Shown piece by piece: positions 13,101 to 26,045 of a DNA stretch of 64,000 bases. Source of the stretch: Phragmites australis (Eukaryota; Streptophyta; Magnoliopsida; Poales; Poaceae); NCBI RefSeq assembly GCF_958298935.1, contig NC_084922.1:6388501-6452500 (forward strand). The letters run 5' to 3'. The position numbers and the translations under genes were made by a program. Within the stretch, counting starts at the first letter, position 1. Each line of letters opens with the position of its first letter. The notes below the pieces were generated by a model. That model saw only the letters and a program-made list of their open reading frames with translations. It made no database searches and had not been told where the DNA came from.

Positions 13101-13780
13101 TAGGCCTATAAATAAAGGGATAGAGCTATAGGAGAGCTGGGAGCCAGTCATTTGAGAGTCTAATAATACGTTTTAGAGGAGAGGGTGGGATATGCTTAGC
13201 CTTTTGTAGTAGGTTAGAGTTTTTTAGAGGAAAATACTTTATAATCTATTTAAATATGGCTGACCTGTGTATTTAATGAAATTGATTTTCTTGTATGAGC
13301 TTGTGTTCATCTCCTTCTAGTTTTCTACTTTTAGTCCCTTACTTTTGTTGCACATTTTTCATTCTCGATTGTGATTTTTGTTTTCCTTTTTGAACTGCAG
13401 TTTTCCCACCTTGTGAAGTTGATCTCTTTGCTGCTAGGGGCATAAAATATGCATACAATAGTACAAATTTGGGTCTCGCATCCCCTTATCTTTAAGTCAT
13501 CAAGTTGGAGAGTTTCTTCACGAGTGACCATCTTCTTAAGTTCTCTTTCAAAGTTACGAACTTTTTGTGACTAGGATCATAAAATGATCTTAAATGCAAC
13601 CTTGTGTTCATATCTTATCCATGGAATCACATATTATCAATTCTTTCTTTGTTTTTTCTATTTGCTTTCCACTTGAATTTTTAAGGTGTATTGGGTGAAA
13701 CAGATGAGAAGGTCATCCAATTTTTAAAAAAACTTTGGTAAAGCGTCTATTCACCTCTCTCTAATCATCAATCTCGGTAC
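10200..13780. other. Repeat-derived intergenic block with degenerate CCGG-type palindromes and a possible LTR promoter
   Basis: No host gene found. 10.2-11.4 kb is AT-rich. Between 12.02 and 12.45 kb there are repeated degenerate motifs of the form CGTCGGATGTTCCGGC, CGCCGGATGAGCCGG and GCTGGACCATCCGGCG. At 13107-13114 a TATAAATA box sits just downstream of GGCCT and is followed by transcript-leader-like sequence (GAGCTATAGGAGAGCTGGGAG) and an AT-rich tail, as in the U3/R part of grass LTRs. I read the block as remains of non-coding parts of LTR elements, but I could not pair two LTRs. Confidence 0.4.
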
Positions 13781-15860
13781 TACATCTTCTTCTTCTTTTT
13801 CTTCTTGCTCGTGCTCTCGACGAATGCCGTCAGCTGTCGGAAGTAGCGAAAGTAGACTTGAGATGGCTGGCCGGGCACTGGAGGATTGTGGCGGAGGTCG
13901 TGAGGGGCTCTGAATAAGGTATCTCCATTGCGGTACCCGATTCTTTCCGGTTCTTACTCAGATTTTTTAGGGTAAACATCATATATTGGATTTATTGAAA
14001 TCAAATTAAAAAAAATTATCAAGAATTTGCTATAAATTATCTCCAATCAATTAATTATCACAAATTGCATATAATAACAAAAGAATAATAATATAGCAGC
14101 TGAGCCCGAGCATTGCCACGCGACCAGAGAGGAGGGCGACCTGATAGACCCAGCTCCCACGGCGCACCTGATAGACCCACAAGACGGCAGCGCGTCGCTT
14201 CAGAGGAGCGCACATTGAAACAAATCGTTGTCGAGAAGCACCAAACCAGAATGAAAAGCCGCCATGAAACGAGAACGTAGGGATACACTTAAAGAAGATT
14301 CCAACTGTTCAAACCGAACCCAACCAAGCCGCCGACCACCATAGCGTGAGAATAGGACCTCCAGAGCGACACCTCCAAGGAGGACGCAACGTAGAGACAC
14401 CACCATCGCTCGTCCGGTTGCCCAAACCAGGTTTTCACTCAAAAGGTCCAGGGGAGAGGAGTGAGGAGACGCCCTAACAACGCCTCCAAGGAGGAGAATA
14501 GCGCCCGAGGGTGTCGCCGTCATCAAAATCGGCCAAAAGCCAGGCAAAGCTTTCGCCAGCGGCTTTGCATGGCCAACCCGCCCAAGGGTAAGACCCAAGC
14601 AGCAGCACCACTGCCACCTCATAGTCGCACTGCCCCACGGCCATCATAGTGTCAAGAAGCTCCCTGCATGCCCAACCTGCAGAAGAGGAGTAGGTCGGGC
14701 AAGAAGAGGAGCAACGCAAATGCCAAGAGCTAGCAGCTGCACAAGGAGCCAGCATGACAGCCGCCCACAGAGTCCACAAGCCAAAGAGGAAAATGGATTA
14801 TCTCGACAATGCCTCCAAGGATGTGAGTGGTGCCCGGAGGTGTCACCGTTGTCCGCGTCGGAGGGAATCCAAGCTAGGCTTTCACCCGAAACCCCCACAC
14901 CCCACCAGACAAGACAGCCCTTGCAGTTGATCTCCCCACAGGCCAGATATGGGGAAGGGAGTAGACCCAGCAAGGGGAGGAGACCAACATCACTAGGAGA
15001 CCACGGGCGAGCACCGCGAGGCAGGGAGAATCGGGCACCACAGCTCCGCAGGACACCAGAGAAGAGCTGCAGCAGGGCCAGAGAGCAGCCCCAAGGCCGC
15101 CCAAGACCGACATGCCCGCTGACCATCAGAGGCAGCCATGGCAGCCACCAATCAGTAGCATAAGGCTACCCCCCCCCCCCCCCCGCACGGATTTGGACAA
15201 GCACCACAGATCAATAGCAAAAAAAACATTGTCAAGGGCCACGAAACGGACACGGGAGGGGCAGGGAACACCGGTGAGTTGATGGTCAAACCCATGATGA
15301 AGGCAGCGCTGGCAGCCACTGTGGATGAGCCATCAAAGTGGGAGAGCAAGAGCACAACAGGGCTGTCGATGGAGACCACATGGCGGCGAAGCGCAATGAG
15401 CTCACGAGATGGGGAGCAAGATCGTGAGTCGGTGGAATAGCCGTGAGCAGGGCACGAGTAGTTGTCGCAGCCGCTCTAGACCCACGAAGTTGCCACTCGC
15501 CACCACCTCCGTCGGCGGAGCAGCCAAGGGCAAGCGACGAAGGAAGCCCCAGAAGCCACATGGGGCAAGCATGCCGCCACCGTCGCCAGACTGGCCCGGA
15601 ACCAGCCGGGAGCATAACACGGTCGCCCACCCACCGACCATTGTGGATCCATGGCAAGCAGGCAGCAAGGACATAGAACCAGCTGACAGGAGACCCGATT
15701 TGGCTAGTTCGGGGGCGGAGACCGGTGAGAGCACCACAACACAACAAGCACGAAAAGACCCAACTGACAGGGGAGGAGAAAGGAGGGGGGAGAGGAGAAA
15801 GAAAAGGACAAAAGAGGGGAGGGACATTGTCAGGGCAAAACACCGGTGGTGGCGGTGGCC
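13780..15860. other. GC-rich transposon-derived sequence, minus-strand sense, no intact gene
   Basis: High-GC stretch with long but overlapping open frames on both strands. The minus strand carries repeated phrases such as GACGGCGACACCCTCGGGCG and CTCCTTGGAGGCGTTGTTAG; related copies sit near 14380-14520 and 14810-14850. This internal repetition and the lack of any recognisable domain point to a decayed mobile element rather than a gene. A 16-base C run lies at 15169-15184. Confidence 0.4.
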
Positions 15861-15861
15861 T

Positions 15862-16175
15862 AGCAGGGGTGCGGCGGTAGGGGTGCTAGGCGGCGGTAGG
15901 AGGAGTTTCCCCGAGTCCTTTTGATCTGATCTTTGAAACATATGGTAAGGATGATATATTTCATATCTGATAGTACATGCAAATGCCAGGACTTGAGATC
16001 AAGGTTCTAAATAGTGATTGTGGCAGCGTAGATAGCAGTAAGGCAAAGAAAAAAGCTATAGCGGCAGCTATGTAGAACCTTGGTATGGAGTGCAGATATT
16101 TGGAGGAGAAACAAAGTAAAACATCCACGGTAAGGCGTGAAAGTGGATTTTCCTATAAATTCTTGTGATATCCAT
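15862..16175 (+). repeat. Direct repeat copy A (about 310 bp)
   Basis: Matches 19880-20188 in the same orientation (shared phrases GTCCTTTTGATCTGATCTT, GATATATTTCATATCT and ATAGTACATGCAAATGCC). It contains a nested small inverted unit of about 90 bp starting CAAGGTTCTAAATAGTG and ending CTATGTAGAACCTTGG. The two copies differ at roughly 10-15 percent of bases by eye. Confidence 0.7.
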
Positions 16176-16189
16176 TAGGGATCATTTGG

Positions 16190-19100
16190 ATTTTCGTTTG
16201 ATGTATTTTATTCTTCTCTAGTATAGCTCTTTAATGATCATAGTTACGTTTATAGATCCGTCAGAATTCTGCGAGTACTGCGTGGAAAACGTCAGGAGCG
16301 AGTAAGATCCTGACTACAACCAAATCATTGAAGAAAACCTCAGAGAGGCAAGTCCTATCTCCTTAATCATATTGAACATATGTTTTCAACTAATCTACAT
16401 GATTAACTAAAACTGGATTTATATCACCTATGCTATGTACTACTCTTCTACAAACTACTTGTAATAGTTAATCATATCAACACTTGCTATGCCTTAAATG
16501 TTCATCCAATATATGTATCACCCTAGGATTATTTGTTATTATATATATTAATGAGATACGACATCTTGAAATCTAGTATACTTATGATTGAATATGTTTT
16601 CTCGGAGACGTCACTTTTAAAGTATCTCTCCTCAGAGATAAGATTTACTATTAACAATGATAAATTATATACCATGAATTCTTAATGGTTGTGAAATCCT
16701 GGATGTCATGTGGGATGTGGAGGATGGTGTATAAAAATGGGAGTACTATTTTGGCGAGAACAGATGGAGTAGTACTTTGATGAGGATGCTCCTAGGGGCT
16801 TGGGTTACCTCTATGGTATTCATTGCCAGAAGATACCTGTCCTGATGGCTTAAGGACCGAGTTATTTCGCCGTCATGCTTAAGCAACTCCCGTGCAACCA
16901 CGCATTCTGAATGGGAATGACTTGGCTTTTCTTTACCAGACTGGGTTGGGCATCATACTAGGAGGCTGGGAGCAAAGAGAGGCTAAGTGTCCATCTGCCC
17001 CTCTGTCTGAATATTTCGAGAGATAGCATGGCCAATCTGGTATTCAGTCCAAGGACTCTGGGACTTGGGGTGTCTCGTAGAAAAGCCCGACAAGAGAGGT
17101 GATTGAACTGTCTCGGTATGATTCTCCTCCGCTTGCAACGGTTGGAGGCTGAGCATATCGCGTGGGTACAGTGTACAACCTCTGCAGAGTGTAAAATTAT
17201 TTGAATAGACGTGTCCACGGTTATATACATGCGAAGGTAGAACCTTTTTGACTAGACTCTAAGTGTGTGTGTCTTGATGAGTGAGTGTGTGGACTACATG
17301 ACCGTACAATGATGTTATTGGCTCAATCTATCAAAAGCTGCGTGGTACCAGAGGTACACAAGAGGTGATGATAGGGATTGCGAAGTGAGGTGTAGCCCCT
17401 CCCAGAACCAAAAACCCCTAGATATAGCTTGTTACATGGTTTTAAACTATTTAAACTGTTTTAAAGTCAATCATAAAAGATATAATTGAATGCCTACATA
17501 AACTACTTCGCGCTTAAAACTTCTCTACTACTTAAAAAATACGTAGTGATTCTCTCACCGGGTAGGATGTCCTGCCTCTAGTCCTGCATACTACCCCTAA
17601 ACTTTCAGAAATTACCCACCTCATGCCACTCAATCTCTACTACTCCGCTCGCATGTGTTCCGCTCCCAAAAATCCCGCTCTCGCGTTTCACCTCTGGCTC
17701 ACACGCTCGCCTGCCTAGCGCGCTGCGCGCCATGCATGTCGGCTGTAAAAGGATCTAATGGCCCAAGAGAAGGAGGGGTAAATAGGGCACTAATTAAAAC
17801 TAAACCAACTACCGATTTCTAGAACAAAAAGTAACATTAGCCTAAAAAATAACTAGACGGCCTAACAAGCTAGAAAGTTAAGAACACACATGCAAGCATA
17901 TAGAACATAAGTAAAGTGTGGAATTGAAACTTTCATAAAACAAATGCTAGAAGCAAAATACGGAATGTAACAAGAGTAGGGAAAGAGGACACCGAGTTTT
18001 TCCTGAGGTATTAAAGAGTTGGCACTCTCCACTAATCCTCGTTGGAGCATCCACACAAGAATATCGCTCCTCCTTGAGTCACCGAGACTCAAGTGCTCAC
18101 TAGTAATTGCCACTTCTCTATCTCCAGATTGGCGAGCACCAAACCAAGTACACGAGCTTCCCGGGGCTCCCACAATACCTCTAAGAGCTCATCGAGAGCA
18201 CCTCCAATCTCCATGACCGGCTAGGTGTTGCCAACCACCAATAACAAACTATCTGATTCACTTGACACCAATCAAGCCTAAAACAATAGCTAGATGCACA
18301 CTCACTACTCTTAGAGCACTAATAGAGTCCTTAATCTTCAATTAAGAACTTGAAAATCACTTCAAGTGCTCTCACTTGCCTCTAGATGACACACAATATG
18401 TATAAATGCTTCTGGGTTGTAAGAGAGACGAATGAAACTAAGTGATGAGGTATATATAGGCTAGAGGTCCAAATCTAGCTGTTGCCCAACCACTCACTTT
18501 TTCTGTGAACACCGGATGGTCTGGTGCACACGTCTCTGTTAACATCGGATAATACGGTGAGTTAACATTTTTCACCTGCTAATTTGACAGTTATCAGTAA
18601 CCGTTGCAAAATGCTTTGGTGTTCTTCCATATAGCATCACCGGATAGTTCGGTGAGTTATATTCTATTTCCTCCGAAAATACGAAGCTTCTGTTAAATAG
18701 TCCAATGATGACTCATTTAAGTCATCGGACAATCCGGTCAGTTCAACTATGATTTTCTCTAAAAATACCAAGCTTCTGTTAAATGGTCCAGTGTATGAAT
18801 CATTCAGATCACCGGACAATCTGGTGCATATAACTTCAAATTTCTCTGAACAATGACAATTTTGTTAAATGCTCTGGTGTATAGTTCCTTCTATCACCGG
18901 ACAATCCGGTGAGTTCAGTTGAAGTCTTCTCAGAAAAGATAAATAGTCCGGTAAGTAAAAAACCTTCTCACACCGGACAATCCGATGAGAACAAACTTCC
19001 TAAAAATCATCCAATTCATTCAATTTTGTGTTCTAACTTCTCAACTTCTCACATATGGATTTCTTTGAGCTACCTAGTGCTATATTTTCGTAAGTGTGCA

Positions 19101-19880
19101 TCCAACTATGTCTAGACTCAACTAGGTCAAATTACAATACTTAGCCCTCCTTTATAGTACGATCAAAAGATAAAAGAAGATCTATAACTACTCCAAGTGT
19201 CTTTCATCACATTATGACACTTAGAACTAGAAGTTCCTTAATCTTGACGTAGAAGTCTTTTGATCGACCAATAAAATTATATGAGGGACCAAGAAAAATC
19301 ATTCAATCATTGTGAATTAAAAATTTTAAATTTCTTCAAAACATACACATTAGTCATAATGATATAGTTGTCATTAATCACCGAAACACTTATCACTTAC
19401 CTAAGGACCTAGATGCTACGGACTGCCTCCCGCAGCTCCTGTCTGACACCCACACATGGGCGGACCCAGTAACTAGTAAACAATAAAGTATTATCATTGA
19501 ATTATCCCTTTATAAATCTATCAACACCTTTAAGTAGTATAAGGCTTACTGAGTACCTTCTGTACTCACTCTTATTGCCATTCAGACGAGGAAGTTGAAG
19601 TTGACTTCGTCGAGATGAAGACGAGAATGAAGAGTAGTCTTAGAGATCGCATTCGCACTCTAGCTGCTTGTGGCTTTAGGTCTTTGCTTTCTACTAATTT
19701 TTGCTGGTTGTTCGGCCAGGTTTGTAATGTACGGTTTGGTTTGTAACCTTTTGTACTTTAAATCTTAATACTTATATACAAAGTTTGACTGTGATACTAT
19801 AACTGTTATACTGTATATATCTGCTATTTGATTCAGAGATTGATACGGAAGGCATAGAAGATCTCGAGTTTAAGATCTTA
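16190..19880. other. Non-coding retroelement-like sequence between the direct repeats
   Basis: No protein domain seen. 16.2-17.4 kb and 19.4-19.85 kb resemble the long non-coding parts of grass Ty3/gypsy elements (for example CTGAGTACCTTCTGTACTCA followed by a GACGAGGAAGTTGAAG stretch). 17.7-19.4 kb looks like a different insertion, with many ACCGGACAATCCGGTG-type palindromes between about 18.50 and 18.99 kb. Confidence 0.4.
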
Positions 19881-20188
19881 TAGCAAGGATGTGGTGGTGG
19901 GAGCGCTAGGCAGCGGCAGGAGGGAGTTGCCTCGAGTCCTTTTGATCTGATCTTCGAAACCTACGGTAAGAATGATATATTTCATATCTAATAGTACATG
20001 CAAATGCCTAGACTTGAGACCAAGGTTCTAAATAGTGGTTGTGGCAGCGCAGGTAGCGGTAAGATGAAGAAAAAAGCTATAGTGGTAACTATGTAGAACC
20101 TTGGTGTGGAGTGCAAGTGTTTGGAGGGGAAGCAAAGTAAAATATCCACGGTTAAGCGTGAAAGTATATTCTCCTATAATTTCTTGAT
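19880..20188 (+). repeat. Direct repeat copy B (about 310 bp)
   Basis: Second copy of the 15862-16175 repeat, same orientation, about 4 kb away and including the same nested 90-bp inverted unit. The pair could be degenerate LTRs, but clear TG...CA ends, a primer-binding site and a purine tract were not found, so I leave the origin open. Confidence 0.65.
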
Positions 20189-20269
20189 ATAGTCGAATAT
20201 AAGATAAGCTCGGATTTTTAGAGTCTTTGAGTAGATTGACTAGTGTTCAATTTATCTACGATAATATAA

Positions 20270-20518
20270 TTGTAACATCCCAACCTATTAGTAGTGATGT
20301 TAGCCCAAATAATTTAGGTGTTGTAGGATTAGTTTTACTCTAGGTATTTAAATGGCTAAGGACTAGCATATAAACAGTTATGTTTTAAATATAATATATT
20401 TGTTTAATTTTTTTACATGAAACAATAATGAAGATGTAAGTAGAGTGCTATGTGAATACTTGTGCTCGTCCCACGAGAGGCTAAACGATAAACGGATTTT
20501 AGACATAAGGTATTACAA
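20270..20518 (+). mobile_element. Possible solo LTR fragment
   Basis: Starts TGTAACATCCCAACC, a start typical of grass Ty3/gypsy LTRs, and could end at GGTATTACA about 250 bp further. No matching target duplication is visible, so the call is weak. It lies 390 bp upstream of the GID4-like start codon. Confidence 0.3.
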
Positions 20519-20904
20519 TGACACATTCCCCTCTTTTCTCAACAAAGGAAATGAGGAAAAACAAAAACAACAAGCAAGCCTGTTTGGATAAGGAGAATCG
20601 CTATACTGGTCTTTAGTATTATCATGTAAGTTTCTTTTAATGGTCTCATTTGTCATGTAAGCTTACAATATTATGTCAGTTTTTTATATTATGGTGTAAG
20701 TTTGTTTTAATGGACCATGTAAGTTTGGAACCCAAATTACTCATGCATATGTAATTTTGAAATAAAGGGGTTTATGAGGACATTTTTGGCAATTTTCTCC
20801 GTAACAAAACTGTCCCCATCCTCTAGACAGACGAGGTAGCTCCCATTCTCGAAAGGCACCCTCTTCCTCGTCGCCGGCGACCTCACCCACCGCCTCTGCC
20901 GAGG

Positions 20905-23366
20905 ATGCCGGTGAGGGTGGTCGACACCGCCACTCCTTCCTCCCAGTCCTCCTCAGGTTCCCCTCCCCATCCCCTCTCCCCTCCTCTCCAATATCTATGG
21001 TCCTCGCGCGTATTAGGTTTGTCCGGTTCACCCAGGTTTAGATCTTAGGGTGCTTGATCTCTCGATTGCGCTGGATTGATCACGCGATGCGTCTCCTTTG
21101 AGTCTAATCGAGGATTTATTTTTCATAATCGAGATTCGTGTTAATTTAACTGGAGTTTGAACAGCGGTAGTTTGGTACTGATTTAGCTGGTTTTGATCCT
21201 TGCAACTGCGTAAATTACTGCTTCGGGGAATTTAGACGGTGCTGCAACTGTAGTGGGTTGATTGTTTTTATCCATCGAAATGTTTGCGAGGTGCCAAGTG
21301 TTTTAGGTAGCCTCCCTAGATAATCATGTGATGTTTGTTTGACTGGTTTTGATTTCATGAGTCATGCTGAGTTAGGCGCCCTGGAACCACGGTTCATATG
21401 AGATTCCGGGTTTAGAGAACGCCATTTCTTCTTCTCTGTTACTGATTGATGGTTGTCAGAAAACTAGTACGTGCTGTGTTTTTCGAAGAGTCAGTTAACC
21501 TAAAAAATACAGTCAAATTGTGATTTGCTTTGCATTATAAACCTTGACAGACTTATTGTGATTTTATTAAGCTTGATAATTCAACATGCCATACTGATTA
21601 AAATACCATTTTGCAGGTCAAGATGCAAATGCTGGACAACCGTCTCCTCCTAGCTGTTCACTCTTAAGTGCTGGAAGAGTAAGTGTTTTTGTTTCGTTGT
21701 TTGAATACCAAATTTTGGCTAAGAAGGTGATCATTCAAGTCTGAGTTACTTTTTCTCGAAAAGCCTATGGTCAAAATAAGATGCCATATGCAAGTTCACT
21801 GATTGTTTTACTTCCATGGTATCAATTGTGACCTTCCGTCATGTCCTCTCATAAAGCAAATGTGAAGTCTCTTTGGTGTTCTGGAAAATTGGTTGTGGGT
21901 TCATGTTAGCTTGGAATGCGCAAACTGAATTTATATGCTTGTCTATTACTCAAGTTCGCGCTTGTGACATTGCATGGACTTTCTGCTTGAAGCCTTAAGA
22001 GATGCCATTAACCAAATCAACTTGTATATTTCTTTCAGTGTTTTGCTGGAACTCAAAACGTTTCAAGTCTACAGAAGGATGAAGCATGGAAAGTTAATGT
22101 GCGCATCCATGGTTGTGATCTTGAACAGGGTTATTTATGTGGGACAATGGAAGCACTTAATGTTCCCTTAGCTGATACACCTGTGAGCAACTTGTTTGTT
22201 CTTCCACTTTGACTCTGAATTTTATACGCTTCAACTTTTCCTTAAGAATACATTTATACAGCTGCATACCAGTTTGCTCAATAAAATTACAAAATCAGCT
22301 AATTTTTTCTTATTGTGACACTCTGTCTGATTGTGCCACTGTGCATTTCAAACAACATAAATCAGATTTACTAGATAAAAAAATTGTGTGCCATACACTT
22401 TTTACAGATGAACTATAGAATACTTGTGTCGCCAGAGTGTAAGACTCGATTTTGGAAATGTTGTGCTGAAATTTGTGCTGTTGTTTAAGATTACAACAAG
22501 AAGTTGATAGGTTTATGTAGTTCACATGTTCTTCTTTACTATCTTCATGAACTTAACTTCACTTATTGATTCTCTATCCACAGGTAGTGACATTTTGGGA
22601 GGGGGAGATTGTAGATGCTACAAATTACACATTTTTCACTGGCAAGTGGGAGGCATCGTGAGTATTTATTTTCTTGTTAATACCAAAATTTACCATGCGT
22701 ATATATGTCCTGATGCAGTGATGCTGGATTGCATTTCCAACTTACTTGCAAAAACATCTTCTTTCTATTTTGCAGACCAGAGGATGATATAAGGCACTGG
22801 TCCAAGTTCCCATCATTTACTCCTCTTCTGGTAATTGGTCACCTAACTTGGTGTTGTCAATCATCACAAATCTTTTGAGGATATGTTCTCATTGCACTCT
22901 TCCTTCAGAGTCAGATCGAGACAGATGGTGGCAAGTCTTTGGACCTTAGCAACTATCCTCATATATTTATGGTATTGCATTACCTGACCTGTTCATTTGT
23001 TCATGTATAGACATTAGCAATTATCATTTCTCTAATGTTACATGCAGAGATGGAAAGAGCAGTACTTTGTCAATGTTGGAGTTGACTGTGGGTTAACCAT
23101 CGCTGGTTTCTACTATGTTTGCTTTTCTTGTAGCGATGGCTCCATTAGTGGCTTTTATTATGATCCAAATAGCAGGTAATAAATATTTTTCTGCCATTTG
23201 TTTCTTGCATATTACAATGGGATGAGATGGGGTTCATTAATGTAGAAATTGGCCTGGTGTAAACATTTTGTTTTCTTTTTCGTGCAGTCCATTTCAGAAG
23301 CTTGAACTGAAGTGTACCAATGAGAAACATTCCGGATTCACATTTTCCTCATATGAGCTACAGTGA
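20905..23366 (+). CDS. GID4: GID4/VID24-like substrate receptor of the CTLH (GID) E3 ubiquitin ligase
   Basis: Eight exons: 20905-20956, 21617-21678, 22039-22182, 22584-22657, 22776-22830, 22909-22971, 23048-23175 and 23288-23366; 657 nt, 218 aa, phases consistent at every junction. A disordered N-terminus (MPVRVVDTATPSSQSSS...) precedes the beta-barrel domain: CFAGTQNVSS, WKVNVRIHGCDLEQGYLCGT, VVTFWEGEIVD, NYTFFTGKWEA, HWSKFPSFTPLL, FMRWKEQYFVNV, TIAGFYYVCFSCSDGSISG and a final SGFTFSSYELQ. These are the hallmarks of the Vid24/Gid4 family, which in yeast and human binds Pro/N-degrons and delivers substrates to the ligase. The plant protein is assumed to do the same in the conserved CTLH complex. 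The start is the first ATG in a GC-rich exon. Intact. Confidence 0.92.
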
Positions 23367-24110
23367 CAGACACAATGCATTCTAACTTTCTGCATGTCCA
23401 ATATTGGCATATACAGTGTGTGTACTGAACTCATTGTTCCTTGTGTTGCCCCATTAAAAGAGATGAGATGGTGTGTATGTAACAGTGGTTTCCAGTGAGA
23501 CTAAGCAACTATGCAATTTGCCCCTTTTGTAATCTGAACAGAAGCAGGCAGCTTTTCTTGTGTAAAATATACATTTGTGTATTCTGTTTGTGTTGATCAT
23601 GATATGCTGTGTCCAAATTCAGCGTGACAGGGATGTGAGGGACAGATGCAGATTCAAAGAAATGTTTTCTACCTCTTCTCAGTTGTCACAAATGTCGCTC
23701 TGCAGTTCAGGATTTCTATTTCAACATTTCTATGCTATATACATTGTGGTCCTAATTACATACACTGCGAATACAATTTCTGATACAATCATGATGTTGA
23801 GCTGTATCTGAAGAAAAACTTAATCAAGATTGCTGATTGTATTCTTTCACTTAAGTTTCTGGTACAAAGCTGCAGAGACCTTTTGGTTTCACTTGCAGCG
23901 ATTGTAGGATGTTTTTACTGTGATGTAATTCTATGAACAAAGTAAACTTGGGGCACACTCTTCGTCTCCGCCTTCAGCATCCAGACATTGTTAGGTAAAC
24001 AACTCTCTACCAATGTTGTTTCATAATGTCTTGATCTCATGCTTCAAGCTGTAGTTCATTCTCTAAGGAATAAAATTCTTCTGCATCTGCATTGCATTAA
24101 TTTTCCATCA
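23367..24110. other. Convergent intergenic region, 3' UTRs
   Basis: Holds the 3' UTR of the GID4-like gene (plus) and probably that of the next gene (minus). A weak alternative final exon for the minus-strand gene near 23927-23979 is possible but has a poor acceptor. Confidence 0.4.
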
Positions 24111-24113
24111 TTG

Positions 24114-25566
24114 TTAATCCAATAATAATGTTTTGCTGGTAGGATTACTCTTGCACACTTGGTTAATCTTACCTTCATACACACAAGGATGTGTAGACAG
24201 TGGAACAGGAGGTGTTTCTTCTCTTCCTTCATGCAGAAACCAGGAAGAGATTTCCTTTGCCCTTTGTACCAAAGGCCTCTCAACACCCTCACTCCATGTG
24301 TCGAACAGATTGAGGACAGCCTCAGTAATGATTTCTGAGAGTACCTTATCATCTTGTCCAGGTTGGAGCTTCAACAGCAGGTATCTATTAACTGATATTA
24401 CCTTCTCTATCAAGTGCCTTCTATCAACATTATATGCAACCATTATTTCTTGTATTTTAGAGATCATCTTGAGGGCTGCCTGATAGACCGTAGCATATGC
24501 ATTTTTGAACACCTCGGTTGCTGCTTCAGACAGTTCCCTGCTGTTCCAGCCATTCTTTTCATCCCCGAACTCGCGTTCTATGGTTGGCGCAAAAGCTACA
24601 GACTTTGGCTTAGTTGTGTTGACACGGAGCTGCTTTGATTCCCTCAGCATTTCATTGGCTTCCTTCATTTCTGACTCAAACCTGCTGCTGACCTTGAAGT
24701 ATGGTTGTTCCTTGTGTGCAGTGGGGCTCGGGACTGGTGAATTCTGTCTTGGTGATGCTTCCATGAACACCTCAGGTGTCCTTTCTGAATCACCTGCTGC
24801 AATGCACATTGTAAAACATTTATCATGCATGCTCCATCGCAGCGAAGCCATACTATAATTGATGTCTTGACTGAATTGAACTAGAGATTTACAGGTGATA
24901 TTTCATTTCAATCAACAACTGGTTTGGTGCCATATGATATTCTGAGTTTGTGACTGACATACAGGAAGGTGGATGTTGAGCTTTACTGGGGGTTCCATGG
25001 TGCTCGGCATCTTGTTGTTCTTTCCTGCCCTTGATGTCTTCTGGACTGGGTCCAGCCTTGGGCGTCCACATCATCTCCTCTTGTGCGGGCTTCTTTTTGT
25101 GATGCAGCAGGTGCATCCATTTCTTGGCCTTGCTCTTCACCTTTCCCAGCACTGCCTTTTTCTGGCTCCCACCTGGGGTCCATGGTGATTCTGTCGGGCT
25201 CACTGGAGGCGCCCGTGGCGAAGGCCAATATCGCTGTTGCTCCTCCCATTCATCATATGGATGTTGGCCTGCAAATAACGTCACCTCGATTAAGCTACCA
25301 GAGATGCAGAGGAGAATAATGATAACACATGATCAGTTTCCACTTCTCAGCAGGTGAGCACTGAAACATCATGTCCCACAAAAGATCAAAAAGGCATCGA
25401 CCTACCTAAAAAAGTTTCAAGGTCAGAATTTCATTAAAAATGCGAGAACGATGCTTTGCAACCGGGATTGGAAATAATTGCAATCGACAGATCTTTTACC
25501 ATTTTGGACGAGGTGGTCACCTCGTTTGGTGCTGATCCCGCGCTCTAGTTTTCTGATTTCTCTCAT
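24114..25566 (-). CDS. LTI65/RD29-like basic protein, uncharacterised
   Basis: Model: exon 1 25566-25521 (or ending at 25500 with an alternative donor, both in phase), exon 2 25268-24963, exon 3 24796-24114. The middle exon encodes GQHPYDEWEEQQRYWPSP, then KKAVLGKVKSKAKKWMHLLH and a TPKAGPSPED block. That basic KK.VL.KVK.KAKK motif followed by TP...SPED resembles the N-terminal region of cold- and drought-induced LTI65/RD29-type proteins. Exon 3 holds FKVSSRFESEMKEANEMLRE and a helical domain (RELSEAATEVFKNAYATVYQ, then EKVISVNRYLLLKL) I do not recognise. A strong donor AAG|GTAAGA at 24173/24172 suggests splicing to a further exon I could not place, so the last 19 or so residues are uncertain. 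No membrane segment. Function unknown; stress role is inference only. Confidence 0.62.
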
Positions 25567-26045
25567 GTTCGTGCAGGAACTACACCAAATCCTAATCCAA
25601 ATCCAAAAACTTGGGAGGAGCTATGGAGAGCTGTGCCAGTAAGGCCAGAAATGGGTTTGATCGGCCTATCCTAAAGTTGGCAAACTTGAGGCAAACGTTC
25701 TGAGTTATAGCTGTGGAAATGGTAAATTCTGGGGTGGAGTGGTTGCGTTTTCCCCTGCTATTCTTGGGGGTGTTTGCCTGTTTGGTGGTCGGAGGGAGAC
25801 GAAGCTTTTGTGCCGCATCCTTGGAGCCCTTCAATGTAGGGACGAGATCACAAAACGAGGTTTCATACCTTTGCCAAGATAGTTACCTCATGAATATTGC
25901 GTTTCTTGCTTTTGATACCAGAGTTATAATCCTACAGCATGTAGTAGGCATCTAATCATCTCCGTTAGCCGACAAGCCGTGCCAAAAATGTTTACAGGAC
26001 TCTTACAAAAAATGTCAGCGCTCACAATCAGTTTCCCTAAAAATA

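Noticed and set aside
14200..15941. Several 100-185-aa open frames on both strands
   Set aside because: Overlapping on opposite strands, no domain, GC-rich repeat-derived DNA. Composition explains them.
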